The notes under the pieces: model-generated
Told to the model about the DNA's origin: nothing
Databases searched by the model: none
What the model saw: only the letters and a program-made list of their open reading frames with translations
Position numbers and translations under genes: made by a program
Source: Streptomyces sp. HUAS ZL42
GTDB lineage: Bacteria > Actinomycetota > Actinomycetes > Streptomycetales > Streptomycetaceae
Length of the DNA stretch: 64,000 nt
NCBI RefSeq assembly: GCF_040782645.1
Contig: NZ_CP160403.1
Location: forward strand, 6,359,001-6,423,000
Reading direction: 5' to 3'
Shown here: piece by piece, positions 8,623 through 23,035 of the stretch
Layout: each line of letters begins with the position of its first letter
Position numbering within the stretch: the stretch's first letter is position 1

Positions 8623-10491
8623 GTGCCCGCGACCCCTAACAATGTGCCCGAGCCGAGCCGTACCGACCCGGCTCTGATCCGCAATTTCTGCATCATCGCG
8701 CACATCGACCACGGCAAGTCCACGCTCGCCGACCGGATGCTCCAGCTGACCGGTGTGGTCGAGCAGCGGCAGATGCGTGCTCAGTACCTCGACCGCATGG
8801 ACATCGAGCGTGAGCGCGGCATCACGATCAAGTCCCAGGCGGTGCGTCTGCCGTGGGCCCCCACCCACGATCCGGGCAACACGCACATCCTCAACATGAT
8901 CGACACCCCGGGGCACGTCGACTTCACGTACGAGGTCTCGCGGTCGCTGGCCGCCTGCGAGGGGACCGTCCTCCTCGTCGACGCCGCCCAGGGCATCGAG
9001 GCCCAGACCCTCGCCAACCTCTACCTGGCGATGGAGAACGACCTCACGATCATCCCGGTGCTCAACAAGATCGACCTGCCGGCCGCGCAGCCCGAGAAGT
9101 TCGCCGAGGAACTCGCCAACCTCGTCGGCTGCGAGCCCGACGACGTGCTGCGGGTCTCCGCCAAGACCGGCCTCGGCGTCGACGCGCTGCTCGACAAGGT
9201 GGTCCGGGACATCCCGGCGCCGGTCGGGGTCAAGGACGCGCCCGCCCGCGCGATGATCTTCGACTCGGTGTACGACTCGTACCGGGGCGTGGTCACGTAC
9301 GTCCGTGTCATCGACGGTCAGCTCAACAAGCGCGAGCGCATCCGGATGATGTCCACGGGCGCCACGCACGAGCTGCTGGAGATCGGGACCAACTCGCCCG
9401 AGATGCTCCCTGCCGACGGCCTCGGCGTCGGCGAGGTGGGCTATCTGATCACCGGTGTGAAGGACGTCCGCCAGTCCAAGGTCGGTGACACCGTCACCAG
9501 CCAGGTCAAGGGCGCGACTCAGGCCCTCGGCGGCTACAAGGACCCGAAGCCGATGGTCTTCTCCGGCCTGTATCCGCTGGACGGCTCCGACTACCCCGAG
9601 CTGCGCGAGGCCCTGGACAAGCTGCAGCTCAACGACGCCGCGCTGGTCTATGAGCCGGAGACCTCCGCCGCCCTCGGCTTCGGCTTCCGCGTCGGCTTCC
9701 TGGGCCTGCTCCACCTCGACGTGATCCGCGAGCGGCTGGAGCGCGAGTTCGGGCTCGACCTGATCGCCACCGCGCCCAACGTGGTCTACTGCGTGATCAT
9801 GGAGGACGGCACCGAGCACGTCGTCACCAACCCGAGCGAGTTCCCCGAGGGGAAGATCGACGAGGTCTTCGAGCCGGTGGTGCGGGCCACGATCCTCGCG
9901 CCCACCGAGTTCATCGGCGCGATCATGGAGCTGTGCCAGACCCGGCGCGGCAGCCTGCTCGGCATGGACTACCTCTCCGAGGACCGTGTCGAGATCCGCT
10001 ACACGCTTCCCCTCGCCGAGATCGTCTTCGACTTCTTCGACCAGCTGAAGTCCAAGACCCGCGGGTACGCGTCCCTGGACTACGAGCCCACCGGGGAGCA
10101 GTCCTCGAGCCTGGTCAAGGTCGACATCCTGCTGCACGGCGACAAGGTCGACGCCTTCTCGGCGATCACCCACAAGGACCAGGCCTACGCATATGGCGTA
10201 CGGCTCGTTGCCAAGCTCAGGGAACTCATCCCGCGGCAGAACTTCGAGGTGCCCGTCCAGGCCGCCATCGGGTCGCGGGTCATCGCCCGTGAGACCATCC
10301 GCGCCATCCGCAAGGACGTCCTCGCCAAGTGCTACGGCGGCGACATCTCCCGCAAGCGGAAGCTGCTGGAGAAGCAGAAGGAGGGCAAGAAGCGGATGAA
10401 GATGGTGGGTTCCGTGGAGGTTCCGCAGGAGGCCTTCATCGCCGTACTGAGCAGTGACGACAGCGCGGGCTCGGCCAAGGGCAAGAAGTAA
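8623..10491 (+). CDS. lepA: Translation elongation factor 4 (LepA), ribosome back-translocase
   Basis: This 622-residue GTPase starts at GTG 8623 ([19 protein letters not shown]). It has G1 [14 protein letters not shown], the switch motif [18 protein letters not shown] and NKIDL. Domain II and EF-G-like domains III and V follow, then the LepA-specific C-terminal domain with [37 protein letters not shown]. It acts on stalled ribosomes or in 30S biogenesis. An in-frame ATG at 8563 would add 20 non-conserved residues and is less likely. Confidence 0.96.
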   Translation: MPATPNNVPEPSRTDPALIRNFCIIAHIDHGKSTLADRMLQLTGVVEQRQMRAQYLDRMDIERERGITIKSQAVRLPWAPTHDPGNTHILNMIDTPGHVDFTYEVSRSLAACEGTVLLVDAAQGIEAQTLANLYLAMENDLTIIPVLNKIDLPAAQPEKFAEELANLVGCEPDDVLRVSAKTGLGVDALLDKVVRDIPAPVGVKDAPARAMIFDSVYDSYRGVVTYVRVIDGQLNKRERIRMMSTGATHELLEIGTNSPEMLPADGLGVGEVGYLITGVKDVRQSKVGDTVTSQVKGATQALGGYKDPKPMVFSGLYPLDGSDYPELREALDKLQLNDAALVYEPETSAALGFGFRVGFLGLLHLDVIRERLEREFGLDLIATAPNVVYCVIMEDGTEHVVTNPSEFPEGKIDEVFEPVVRATILAPTEFIGAIMELCQTRRGSLLGMDYLSEDRVEIRYTLPLAEIVFDFFDQLKSKTRGYASLDYEPTGEQSSSLVKVDILLHGDKVDAFSAITHKDQAYAYGVRLVAKLRELIPRQNFEVPVQAAIGSRVIARETIRAIRKDVLAKCYGGDISRKRKLLEKQKEGKKRMKMVGSVEVPQEAFIAVLSSDDSAGSAKGKK

Positions 10492-10532
10492 CCGACGGTA
10501 ACGGCAGGTTGCGACCCCAGAGCGGGCACATC

Positions 10533-10563
10533 GGGGTCCGCCGCGCGACGTGCGGCGGGCCCC
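10533..10563 (+). terminator. lepA terminator hairpin
   Basis: GGGGTCCGCCGC (10533-10544) pairs with GCGGCGGGCCCC (10552-10563), a 12-bp stem with one G-U pair and a 7-base loop. It starts 42 bases after the lepA stop codon. Confidence 0.65.
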
Positions 10564-10657
10564 TACGCGTGCGTAAGGTCGCTCTCTGTAGAAAGTGACA
10601 GGGCGCGGGCCCTTACGTACAGGACGGTCGCCCTTTAATCTGATCCCTGCTCGATAG

Positions 10658-10672
10658 TTACTCGCGAGTTAA
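10658..10672. promoter_or_regulatory. Palindromic operator candidate upstream of acyl-CoA synthetase
   Basis: TTACTCGCGAGTTAA contains the perfect 10-bp palindrome ACTCGCGAGT (10660-10669), about 85 bases before the synthetase start. Sites of this TTACT...AGTAA type are bound by TetR-family regulators of fatty-acid genes in actinobacteria. That assignment is an analogy, and no TetR gene is adjacent. Confidence 0.4.
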
Positions 10673-10755
10673 ACAACCGCGTGTGAGTGATACAGCGCGT
10701 AAGTGAAACCAGCCGCACTGAGCCAGCCGCGCCTTCGCGGGCCCCGGAGGATGTC

Positions 10756-12630
10756 GTGAGCGACACACAGACACTGATCGAGAACCGTCCGCCGTCCGTG
10801 GCGGGCCTCTTCCTGGAGCGCGTGGCGGCCACGCCGGACGCCGAGGCGTACCGGTACCCCGTACCTCCCGCCTCCGGTCAGGGTCCGGACGACTGGAAGT
10901 CACTGAGCTGGGCGCAGGCCGCCGAGCGGGTCTTCGCGATCGCGGCCGGACTCATCGAGCTGGGCGTGCAGCCCGAGCAGCGGGTCGCCCTGGCCTCATC
11001 CACCCGGATCGAGTGGATCCTCGCCGACCTCGGCATCATGTGCGGCGGGGCGGCCACGACCACCGTCTACCCGCAGACCAACGCAGACGAGTCGGCCTTC
11101 ATCCTCTCCGACTCCGAGAGCAGGGTGCTGATCGCCGAGGACGCGGCACAGCTCGCCAAGGCGGTCGAGAAGCGTGCCGAGCTGCCCGACCTCACGCATG
11201 TCGTCGTCATCGACCCGGCCGGCGTCGAGACCGCCGACTGGATCCTCACCCTCGACGAGCTGGAGAAGCGCGGCGCCGCGCGCCTGGAGAAGGACCCCGA
11301 CCTGATCAAGGAGCGGGTCGGCGCGATCACCTCCGATCAGCTCGCCACCCTCATCTACACCTCCGGCACCACCGGCCGGCCCAAGGGTGTGCGCCTCCCG
11401 CACGACAACTGGTCGTACATGGCGAAGGCGATCGCCGCGACCGGGCTGATCAGCAGCGAGGACGTGCAGTACCTGTGGCTGCCGCTCGCCCACGTCTTCG
11501 GCAAGGTGCTCACCTCCGGCCAGATCGAGGTCGGTCACGTCACCGCCGTCGACGGCCGCGTCGACAAGATCATCGAGAATCTGCCGGTCGTGCAGCCGAC
11601 GTACATGGCCGCCGTGCCGCGCATCTTCGAGAAGGTCTACAACGGCATCGCGAACAAGGCCCGCGCGGGCGGCGGCGCGAAGTACAAGATCTTCCGATGG
11701 GCCGCCGAGGTCGCCCGTGAGTACGCGAAGACCGCCCAGGACAACTTCCGGCGCACCGGCACGGCCTCCGTCCCCTTCGGGCTCGGCGCAAAGCACAAGG
11801 TCGCCGACGCGCTCGTCTACGCCAAGATCCGCGAGGCGTTCGGCGGCAACCTGCGCGCCTGCGTGTCCGGTTCCGTCGCCCTCGCCCCGGAGATCGGCTA
11901 CTTCTTCTCCGGCGCGGGCATCCACATCCTCGAGGGTTACGGCCTGACCGAGACCTCCGCGGCCTCCTTCGTCAACCCCGGCGAGGCCTACCGCACCGGC
12001 ACGGTCGGCAAGCCGCTGCCCGGCTGCGAGGTGCGCATCGCCGACGACGGCGAGATCCTGCTGCGCGGCCCTGGCGTCATGGAGGGCTACCACGGTCTGC
12101 CCGACAAGACCGCCGAGGTCCTGGAAGCGGACGGCTGGTTCCACACCGGCGACATCGGCGAGCTGTCGCCCGACGGCTACCTGCGCATCACCGACCGCAA
12201 GAAGGACCTCTTCAAGACCTCCGGCGGCAAGTACATCGCGCCCACGGAGGTCGAGGGCCAGTTCAAGGCGGTGTGCCCGTACGTCTCCAACATCCTCGTG
12301 CACGGGGCCGACCGGAACTTCTGCAGTGCGCTCATCGCGCTGGACGAGGTGTCGATCCTGCAGTGGGCGGCGGAGAACGGGCTCGAGGGCAAGTCGTACG
12401 CCGATGTCGTCGCCGCGCCCGCGACGGTGGCGATGGTCGAGGGGTACGTGAAGCAGCTCAACGAGGGGCTTCAGCGGTGGCAGACGATCAAGAAGTTCCG
12501 GTTGCTGCCGAGGGATCTCGATGTGGAGCACGGTGAGATCACGCCGAGCCTGAAGCTGAAGCGACCTGTTGTCGAGAAGGAGTACAAGCACCTCATCGAA
12601 GAGATGTATGAGGGGGCGCGCGAGGCGTAG
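10756..12630 (+). CDS. Long-chain fatty acid-CoA ligase (AMP-binding, FadD15-type)
   Basis: The protein is 624 residues from GTG 10756, with GGAGG at 10746. The ANL-superfamily P-loop is YTSGTTGRPKGVRLPH. GYGLTETSAA (A5), DGWFHTGDIG (A7) and the C-terminal ITDRKKDLFKTSGGKYIAPTEVE hinge/A10 region follow. Enzymes of this type activate long-chain fatty acids to acyl-AMP and then acyl-CoA for beta-oxidation or lipid synthesis, at the membrane face. No other fatty-acid gene is adjacent. Confidence 0.93.
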   Translation: MSDTQTLIENRPPSVAGLFLERVAATPDAEAYRYPVPPASGQGPDDWKSLSWAQAAERVFAIAAGLIELGVQPEQRVALASSTRIEWILADLGIMCGGAATTTVYPQTNADESAFILSDSESRVLIAEDAAQLAKAVEKRAELPDLTHVVVIDPAGVETADWILTLDELEKRGAARLEKDPDLIKERVGAITSDQLATLIYTSGTTGRPKGVRLPHDNWSYMAKAIAATGLISSEDVQYLWLPLAHVFGKVLTSGQIEVGHVTAVDGRVDKIIENLPVVQPTYMAAVPRIFEKVYNGIANKARAGGGAKYKIFRWAAEVAREYAKTAQDNFRRTGTASVPFGLGAKHKVADALVYAKIREAFGGNLRACVSGSVALAPEIGYFFSGAGIHILEGYGLTETSAASFVNPGEAYRTGTVGKPLPGCEVRIADDGEILLRGPGVMEGYHGLPDKTAEVLEADGWFHTGDIGELSPDGYLRITDRKKDLFKTSGGKYIAPTEVEGQFKAVCPYVSNILVHGADRNFCSALIALDEVSILQWAAENGLEGKSYADVVAAPATVAMVEGYVKQLNEGLQRWQTIKKFRLLPRDLDVEHGEITPSLKLKRPVVEKEYKHLIEEMYEGAREA

Positions 12631-12653
12631 GGCCGCGCCCCTTCGGGGTCAGT

Positions 12654-13223
12654 TCACGCGTCCCTTGCCACCAGCCGGCGTATCTCCCGGACCTGTGTCC
12701 GTAACTCTGACAGGTCCGGGAGTCTGTCACCCCCCAGCTGCTCCTCCAGGGCCGCCAGCCTGGTGTTCAGCTGTGCGCTGTGCGCCTGTTCCCTCGCCAG
12801 CAGTCGTTCCAGCTGCCTGTTCTTGCGGTGCAGGTCCAGGAACACGCTCACCTTGGCCCGTAGCACCCACGGGTCGAAAGGCTTCGTCAGGTAGTCCGCC
12901 GCGCCCGTCGCGTAGCCGCGGAAGGCGTAGCCCGAGTCGTCCTCGGCCCCCGTCAGGAAGATGATCGGGACGTCCTTGGTCTGGTCGAGACGTTTGATGT
13001 TGGCGGCCGTCTCGAATCCGTCCATGCCCGGCATGCGGACGTCGAGCAGGACGAGGGCGAACCGCTGCCGCAGCAGTGCCTTCATCGCCTCCTCGCCCGA
13101 ACGTGCGCGTACCAGCGGCTGGTTGAGGGACCCCAGGACGGCCTCCAGCGCGATCAGGTTGTCCTCCATGTCGTCCACGAGGAGGATGCCTGCGCGCTCG
13201 TCGGTCGTTTCCTCAGCGCTCAT
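12654..13223 (-). CDS. Response regulator, receiver domain with coiled-coil tail
   Basis: This 189-residue protein has a CheY-like receiver: acidic pair Asp17/Asp18 (ILLVDDMEDN), phosphoacceptor Asp61 (LVLLDVRMPG), Thr91 and Lys114 (LTKPFDP). It is followed by a helical tail (about 130-189, NRQLERLLAREQAHSAQLNTRLAALEEQL) instead of a DNA-binding or enzymatic output. It probably signals through protein interaction. It starts 12 bases downstream of the hybrid kinase stop and is almost surely its operon partner. Confidence 0.92.
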   Translation of the reverse strand: MSAEETTDERAGILLVDDMEDNLIALEAVLGSLNQPLVRARSGEEAMKALLRQRFALVLLDVRMPGMDGFETAANIKRLDQTKDVPIIFLTGAEDDSGYAFRGYATGAADYLTKPFDPWVLRAKVSVFLDLHRKNRQLERLLAREQAHSAQLNTRLAALEEQLGGDRLPDLSELRTQVREIRRLVARDA

Positions 13224-13235
13224 CGTGACGGTGCC

Positions 13236-17405
<4,170 letters not shown>

Positions 17406-17507
17406 GACGGCCCACTTCGGTAACTCGGCGCTTATGGGCGGGGTCAGTCTGTCACTCTGTCGGCATCGACCGAGGCGTATTCGTCCGAACTGCTCGGGGA
17501 GCTGTCC

Positions 17508-19496
17508 ATGGGGGCCATTCCGACGCAACGGGAGACTCTTTCCCGTGCCTCTGATGTGCCTGCGCATGCCTCGGAGGGGCACGCGCCCGCCGGGCACCCG
17601 TGTCCGCAGGCGTGCGCGACCCTCTCGGGGAGCTCCCTCGCACCCGGATCCGCCCGCGCGCTCGTGCGCTCGGCCGTCCGGGAGTGGGTCGGCCTCGGGC
17701 TGCCGGGCAGCGAGCACCTCTCCGACCGCCTGACCGACGAGGCCACGCTGGTCGTCAGTGAACTCGTCACCAACGCCGTCGTCCACGCCGGCACCGATGT
17801 CGAGCTGGTGTGCCGGCTCGAACCGGCGCAGGAGGCGTGCGCCCTGGTCGTCGAGGTCTCCGACCACCACGCCTCGCGCGCCCCTCGCGACGGCGACGGC
17901 GAACCGTCGCACGAGGCACAGGAGTACGGACGCGGCCTGCGCCTCGTCGCCGCGCTCTCGCAGGCCTGGGGCGTCACCTACCGCCGCGGCGCCAAGACGG
18001 TGTGGGCGCGGCTGCCCGCCCACGGGTACGAGACGAGCGAGGTGTACGACGCCGAGGGCGCCCTCGGGGGAGGCCTGCACCTCGCGGAGGCCCTCGCCCC
18101 GGAGCCTCCCCCGTTCTCGGCCGCGCTCGAGCGGGGGCACCCCCACCGCCCCGAGCGCGACCGGGACTGGCTCAACCGCGGTGCCCTGTCCTTCCTCGCC
18201 GAGGCCTCCGACCTGCTCGCCGGGCAGCTCGACGAGGACCTGGTCGCCGCGCTCACCGGCCAGCTGATCGTGCCGCGCCTGGCGGACTGGTGCGCGGTGT
18301 GGCTGGAGGACGAGGTCACCGGCCGCGGCTGGGCCGTCGACGGGACGGGCGGATCCGGACCGCGGCTGGCCCGGGTCTGGCACGGCAGCGAGAACCGCAT
18401 CGAGGAACTGCGCCGGGCCCTGGAGAAGGACCCGCCGCGCCCCGCCGACACGACACGGTCAGGTCCGGTTCCCTACCCCTGGCCGGAGGCGCTGAGCACG
18501 CCGGCGGAGCCGGGGGCGCACGCGGAACGGGGCGTGCCCGGACCGGACGGCGCGGCTCTCGCCTACCGCCTCGTCGCGGGCGGCCGCCCGCTGGGCACGC
18601 TCGTCATCGGCCGGGCCGGCCTGCTGCGCTTCCCCGACGAGGTCACCGGGCTCGTCGAGGACCTCAGCCGCCGGGTGGCGCTCGCCATCGGCGCGGCCCG
18701 CCAGTACGCCCGGCAGGCCACCATCAGCGCCGTCCTGCAGCGCGGGCTGCTGCCCGGCGCGGTCGCCGAGATCCCCGGGGTGCGCAGCGCCCTGGTCTAC
18801 GAACCGTGCGACAAGGGCGGCCCGAGCGGTGACTTCTACGACCTGTTCCCGGCCGACGACGGCCGCTGGTGCTTCGCCGTCGGCGATGTGCAGGGCAAGG
18901 GCCCCGAGGCCGCCGTCGTCATCGGACTCGCCCGGCCGTGGCTGCGGCTGCTGGCCCGCGAGGGCTACGGAGTGGCCGACGTCCTCGACCGCCTCAACCA
19001 GCTCCTCCTCGACGACGCCACGGAGGCCGCGGACGCGGCGGCGAGGGCGCTGGTCGGACCCGCCGCGCCGGGAGACGGCCCCCAGACGCGTTTCCTCTCC
19101 CTGTTGTACGGCGAGCTGGTCCCCTTCGCCGGAGGTGTCCGCTGCACCCTCGCGTCGGCCGGGCATCCTCTGCCGCTGATTCTCGGACCGGACGGGAGTG
19201 TCCGCACGGCCGCGCAGCCGCAGACGCTCCTCGGGGTCGTCGAGGACGCGACGTACACGAGCGAAACGTTCGAGCTGCGGGCCGGGGACAGCCTGCTGTG
19301 CGTGACGGACGGGGTGACGGAGCGGCGTTCCGGCTCGCGCCAGTTCGACGACGGGGACGGGCTCGCGACGGCGTTCGCCGGGTGCGTGGGGCTGGACGCG
19401 GACCTGATCGCGGAGCGGATCAGGCGGCTGGTGCACGAGTTCGGCGGGCAGCCGCCGGAGGACGATCTGGCGCTGCTGGTGCTGCAGGCGGAGTAG
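17508..19496 (+). CDS. SpoIIE-type PP2C phosphatase with RsbW-like ATPase and GAF-like domains
   Basis: In this 662-residue protein, residues about 45-165 form an anti-sigma/RsbW-like HATPase domain (TDEATLVVSELVTNAVVHAG, then GRGLRLVAALSQAWG). About 220-410 is GAF-like. About 420-660 is the SpoIIE/PP2C phosphatase domain, with metal-binding aspartates in GPSGDFYDLF, VGDVQGKG, LLCVTDGVTE and PPEDDLALLVL. Such proteins can both phosphorylate and dephosphorylate anti-anti-sigma factors. It is divergent from the multi-HAMP kinase with only 102 bases between starts, suggesting a shared stress-signalling role. The partner STAS protein is not in the window. Confidence 0.92.
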   Translation: MGAIPTQRETLSRASDVPAHASEGHAPAGHPCPQACATLSGSSLAPGSARALVRSAVREWVGLGLPGSEHLSDRLTDEATLVVSELVTNAVVHAGTDVELVCRLEPAQEACALVVEVSDHHASRAPRDGDGEPSHEAQEYGRGLRLVAALSQAWGVTYRRGAKTVWARLPAHGYETSEVYDAEGALGGGLHLAEALAPEPPPFSAALERGHPHRPERDRDWLNRGALSFLAEASDLLAGQLDEDLVAALTGQLIVPRLADWCAVWLEDEVTGRGWAVDGTGGSGPRLARVWHGSENRIEELRRALEKDPPRPADTTRSGPVPYPWPEALSTPAEPGAHAERGVPGPDGAALAYRLVAGGRPLGTLVIGRAGLLRFPDEVTGLVEDLSRRVALAIGAARQYARQATISAVLQRGLLPGAVAEIPGVRSALVYEPCDKGGPSGDFYDLFPADDGRWCFAVGDVQGKGPEAAVVIGLARPWLRLLAREGYGVADVLDRLNQLLLDDATEAADAAARALVGPAAPGDGPQTRFLSLLYGELVPFAGGVRCTLASAGHPLPLILGPDGSVRTAAQPQTLLGVVEDATYTSETFELRAGDSLLCVTDGVTERRSGSRQFDDGDGLATAFAGCVGLDADLIAERIRRLVHEFGGQPPEDDLALLVLQAE

Positions 19497-19527
19497 GACT
19501 TCTCGCGGTTGCTGGACAATGGAGGAC

Positions 19528-20760
19528 ATGCCTTCCGCACTCCCCGACGGCGAGCCCGTCCCCGACGACGGCGCGCTGCCCGCCCGCGCGCTCGCCGGGG
19601 CCGGCGAGCGTCCCCTCGGCTTCTACCTGCACGTCCCGTACTGCGCGACCCGCTGCGGGTACTGCGACTTCAACACCTACACGGCGACGGAGCTGCGCGG
19701 CACGGGCGGGGTCCTCGCGTCCCGCGACAACTACGCGGACACGCTGATCGACGAGATCCGGCTGGCCCGCAAGGTGCTCGGCGACGACCCGCGCGAGGTC
19801 CGCACGGTCTTCGTGGGCGGCGGTACGCCCACGCTGCTGGCCGCCGCTGATCTCGTACGGATGCTGGGGGCGATCCGGGACGAGTTCGGGCTCGCGGCGG
19901 ACGCGGAGGTGACGACGGAGGCGAACCCGGAGTCGGTGGACCCCGGGTACCTGGCCGAGCTCCGGCAGGGCGGCTTCAACCGGATCTCCTTCGGCATGCA
20001 GAGCGCGAGACAGCACGTGCTGAAGGTGCTGGACCGCACGCACACGCCGGGGCGCCCGGAGGCGTGCGTGGCGGAGGCCCGGTCGGCGGGCTTCGAACAC
20101 GTCAACCTGGACCTGATCTACGGCACGCCGGGGGAGTCGGACGACGACTGGCGGGCGTCGCTGGAGGCGGCGATCGGAGCCGGACCGGACCACGTCTCGG
20201 CATACGCGCTGATCGTCGAGGAGGGCACACAGCTGGCCCGCCGGATCCGCAGGGGCGAGGTCCCGATGACGGACGACGACGTGCATGCGGACCGGTACCT
20301 GATCGCGGAGTCGGTCCTGTCCGCGGCGGGCTTCGACTGGTACGAGGTGTCGAACTGGGCCACTTCGGAGGCCGGGCGCTGCCTGCACAACGAGCTGTAC
20401 TGGCGGGGCGCGGACTGGTGGGGCGCGGGGCCGGGGGCGCACTCGCACGTGGGCGGGGTGCGGTGGTGGAACGTGAAGCATCCGGGAGCGTACGCGGCGG
20501 CGCTTGCGGCGGGGCGGTCGCCGGGGGCAGGCCGTGAGGTCCTGTCGGAGGAGGACCGCAGGGTCGAGCGGATCCTGCTGGAGCTGCGGCTGCGGGAGGG
20601 GGTGCCGCTGTCGCTGCTGCGGGAGGACGGGCTGGCGGCATCGCGGCGGGCGCTGGGGGAGGGGCTGCTGGAGGGCGGTCCGTACGCGGAGGGGCGTGCG
20701 GTGCTGACGTTGCGGGGGCGGTTGCTGGCGGATGCGGTGGTCAGGGATCTGGTGGACTGA
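19528..20760 (+). CDS. hemW: Radical SAM heme chaperone HemW (coproporphyrinogen III oxidase-like)
   Basis: This 410-residue protein starts at ATG 19528; ATG 19519 is an in-frame alternative. The radical-SAM cluster motif is CATRCGYC, with Cys39, Cys43 and Cys46. FVGGGTPTLL and TTEANPESVD follow, and a C-terminal winged-helix-like HemN domain carries ELRLREGVPLSLL. It lacks the extra N-terminal features of true HemN, so heme-chaperone HemW is the better name. It lies between lepA and hrcA, as in many Gram-positives. Confidence 0.9.
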   Translation: MPSALPDGEPVPDDGALPARALAGAGERPLGFYLHVPYCATRCGYCDFNTYTATELRGTGGVLASRDNYADTLIDEIRLARKVLGDDPREVRTVFVGGGTPTLLAAADLVRMLGAIRDEFGLAADAEVTTEANPESVDPGYLAELRQGGFNRISFGMQSARQHVLKVLDRTHTPGRPEACVAEARSAGFEHVNLDLIYGTPGESDDDWRASLEAAIGAGPDHVSAYALIVEEGTQLARRIRRGEVPMTDDDVHADRYLIAESVLSAAGFDWYEVSNWATSEAGRCLHNELYWRGADWWGAGPGAHSHVGGVRWWNVKHPGAYAAALAAGRSPGAGREVLSEEDRRVERILLELRLREGVPLSLLREDGLAASRRALGEGLLEGGPYAEGRAVLTLRGRLLADAVVRDLVD

Positions 20761-20860
20761 TCACTCCGGCGAGTGAATCGGTGCGGAACGGCGGTTCGGT
20801 CCCTAACCTGGTTCGTAGGCTGCCGCCAAAAGGACGCGGCGGATGTGGAGGGCCACGGAG

Positions 20861-21439
20861 ATGACCGCTGTGGACGAGCGTGGGATGACCAGGTTCTTCG
20901 AGGAGTTCGAGCCTCCGGGGGGCGTCAAGGTCGAGCTTCTCCGGGGGGAAATCGTGATGATGGCCACTCCCGATCTGGTGCACAACCGGATCGTGGCGGA
21001 CGTGAACGACCAGATCCCACGCAAGAAGTGGGAACGGCTTCAGACGACGGATGTGGACATCGTCGACGAGGCCAGTGAGCCCGTGCCGGACCTGTTGGTG
21101 CTGGAACGAGGTGTTGCCCCCGACTCGGGGCGCCTGCTGCCGTCCCAGTTGATCACGTTGGTGGTCGAAGTGGTTTCCAAGACAAGCGTCGACCGGGACT
21201 ACGGGGTCAAGCGTTCCATCTACGCGGCGGGCAAGATCCCTGCTTACTTGATCATCGACCCGATTGTCGCGCATTGCGTCTTGCTCACCGAACCTGTCGG
21301 CGACGGTGAGGTAGCTGACTATCGAGCGCAGCGAATTACGAAATTCGGTGACCTGCTTCCCCTGGAACCGCTCGGCCTCGAACTGGACACCAGCGAGTTC
21401 GGAACCCTCACCGGCGTCCGACGTCACCACCTGCCGTAA
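20861..21439 (+). CDS. Uma2 family (DUF820) PD-(D/E)XK endonuclease-like protein
   Basis: This 192-residue protein starts at ATG 20861, nine bases after GGAGG. The Uma2 core is visible: FEPPGGVKVELLRGEIVMM, the PDLLVLERG acidic motif, VVEVVS, and the DRDYGVKRSIYAAGKIPAYLIID stretch with the conserved Lys. The family is expanded in Streptomyces and cyanobacteria. Its nuclease activity is inferred from the fold and its biological role is unknown. Its 3' end overlaps the convergent DUF3097 gene by 32 bases. Confidence 0.88.
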   Translation: MTAVDERGMTRFFEEFEPPGGVKVELLRGEIVMMATPDLVHNRIVADVNDQIPRKKWERLQTTDVDIVDEASEPVPDLLVLERGVAPDSGRLLPSQLITLVVEVVSKTSVDRDYGVKRSIYAAGKIPAYLIIDPIVAHCVLLTEPVGDGEVADYRAQRITKFGDLLPLEPLGLELDTSEFGTLTGVRRHHLP

Positions 21440-22226
21440 CAAAGTCGATCAGCTCCTCCACCCTCCCCAGCAACTCCGGCTCCAGGTCCTTGTAAGAGCG
21501 CACCCGCGACAGGATCCCCTGCCACGCCGCGCCCGTGTTGTCCGGCCATCCGAGCGCCCGGCACACCCCCGTCTTCCAGTCCTGGCCGTGCGGGATCCGC
21601 GGCCACGCCTCGATGCCCAGGGACGACGGCTTCACCGCCTCCCAGATGTCGATGTACGGGTGGCCGACGACCAGCGCGTACTCGCTCGTCACCGACTTCG
21701 CGATGCGCCACTCCTTCGTGCCGGGGACCAGGTGGTCCACGAGGACGCCGAGGCGGGCGTCCGGGCCGGGGGAGAAATCGGCCACGATGGACGGCAGGTC
21801 GTCCACGCCCTCCAGGTACTCCACGACCACGCCCTCGATGCGCAGGTCGTCGCCCCAGACCTTCTCGACCAGTTCGGCGTCGTGCCGGCCCTCGACGTAG
21901 ATGCGGCCGGCGCGGGCCACGCGTGCGCGTGCGCCAGGGACGGCCACTGAGCCGGATGCCGTGCGCGTGGGGCGTATCGGGCCGGTGGAGGGCTTCACCA
22001 GTGTCACCACCCGGCCTTCCAGGAGGAAGCCCCGCGGTTCCATCGGGAACACCCGGTGCTTGCCGAAGCGGTCCTCCAAGGTGACCGTGCCCGCCTCGCA
22101 GCGGATCACCGCGCCGCAGAAGCCCGTCCCGGGCTCCTCCACCACCAGGCCCGGCTCCGCCGGGACCTCCGGCACGGGCTTGGGCTTCTTCCACGGCGGG
22201 GTCAGGTCCGGCGAGTACTGGCGCAT
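21408..22226 (-). CDS. DUF3097 family protein
   Basis: This 272-residue actinobacteria-specific protein starts MRQYSPDLTPPWKKPKPVPEV. The N-terminal part is a small beta barrel (GAVIRCEAGTVTLEDRFGKHRVFPMEPRGFLLEG). The C-terminal part carries a Toprim-like pattern (AGRIYVEGRHDAELVEKVWG, LVDHLVPGTKEWRI, VVGHPYIDIWEAV). RIYVEGRHDAELVEKVWG resembles a Toprim glutamate motif, suggesting nucleic-acid chemistry. That is inference; no function is established. It follows the metallo-hydrolase gene by 34 bases on the same strand. Confidence 0.88.
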   Translation of the reverse strand: MRQYSPDLTPPWKKPKPVPEVPAEPGLVVEEPGTGFCGAVIRCEAGTVTLEDRFGKHRVFPMEPRGFLLEGRVVTLVKPSTGPIRPTRTASGSVAVPGARARVARAGRIYVEGRHDAELVEKVWGDDLRIEGVVVEYLEGVDDLPSIVADFSPGPDARLGVLVDHLVPGTKEWRIAKSVTSEYALVVGHPYIDIWEAVKPSSLGIEAWPRIPHGQDWKTGVCRALGWPDNTGAAWQGILSRVRSYKDLEPELLGRVEELIDFVTAGGDVGRR

Positions 22227-22260
22227 TCGGATGACGATAGGAGAAGCGGCCGGGGAGTCC

Positions 22261-22983
22261 TCACGACACGCCGAAACGGGCCGCCAGCGCGTCCCGCTGC
22301 GCCCGTACGAACGCCGCGTCCACCGCCGCTCCGTGACCGGGCACGTACAGCGCGTCCTCGCCGCCCAGGTCCAGCAGGCGGTCGAGGGCGGCGGGCCAGT
22401 GGGACGGTACGGCGTCGGGGCCCGCCTGGGGCTCGCCGGACTCCTCGACCAGGTCGCCGCAGAAGACCACCTCCGGCTCGCCCGGGACCAGGACCGCGAG
22501 GTCGTGGGCCGTGTGGCCGGGGCCCACGTTCGCCAGCAGGACCTGGCGGCCGGCGCCCAGGTCGAGCGTCCACTCCCCGGAGACGAGGTGGCGGGGCGGG
22601 ACGAGCACCTCCACCGCCTCGTCGGCCGCGTCGGTGTCCAGCCCGTTGCGCACCGCGTCCGCGCGCAGCTCCTCACGTTCGTACGCGAACACGGTGTCGA
22701 TGCCCACCGCGCCGAAGACCTCTGTCCCGGCGAACGCCGCCGCGCCGAAGACATGATCGAAGTGCGGGTGCGTGAGAGCGAGATGGGTCACACGGTGACC
22801 GGCGAGCGCCTCCGCCTGCGCCCGCAGCCGCGTGCCCTCCGCCAGGCTCGACCCCGCGTCGATCAACAGCAGCGCGCCCCGGCCGGCGACCAGCCCGGCC
22901 GTGCAGTCCCACACCGGAAGCCGGCACCGCCCGACCCCGGCGGCCAGCCGTTCCCACCCGAGCTCTTCCCAAGTCACCGTCAT
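22261..22983 (-). CDS. MBL-fold metallo-hydrolase
   Basis: This 240-residue protein has the metallo-beta-lactamase fold: [13 protein letters not shown], the zinc ligands in [35 protein letters not shown] and a final VPGHGAAVD. This resembles the generic hydrolase/glyoxalase II-like group. A substrate cannot be assigned. It is probably the first gene of a two-gene operon with DUF3097. Confidence 0.88.
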   Translation of the reverse strand: MTVTWEELGWERLAAGVGRCRLPVWDCTAGLVAGRGALLLIDAGSSLAEGTRLRAQAEALAGHRVTHLALTHPHFDHVFGAAAFAGTEVFGAVGIDTVFAYEREELRADAVRNGLDTDAADEAVEVLVPPRHLVSGEWTLDLGAGRQVLLANVGPGHTAHDLAVLVPGEPEVVFCGDLVEESGEPQAGPDAVPSHWPAALDRLLDLGGEDALYVPGHGAAVDAAFVRAQRDALAARFGVS

Positions 22984-23035
22984 ACGGCGACGCTAGCGGT
23001 GGCCCCCTGGTCGGCACGACCTCGCAGGACCGGCC

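Noticed and set aside
17406..18383. Upstream extension of the hybrid kinase frame
   Set aside because: Lies antisense to the SpoIIE-type gene; the kinase-like sequence begins at ATG 17405.
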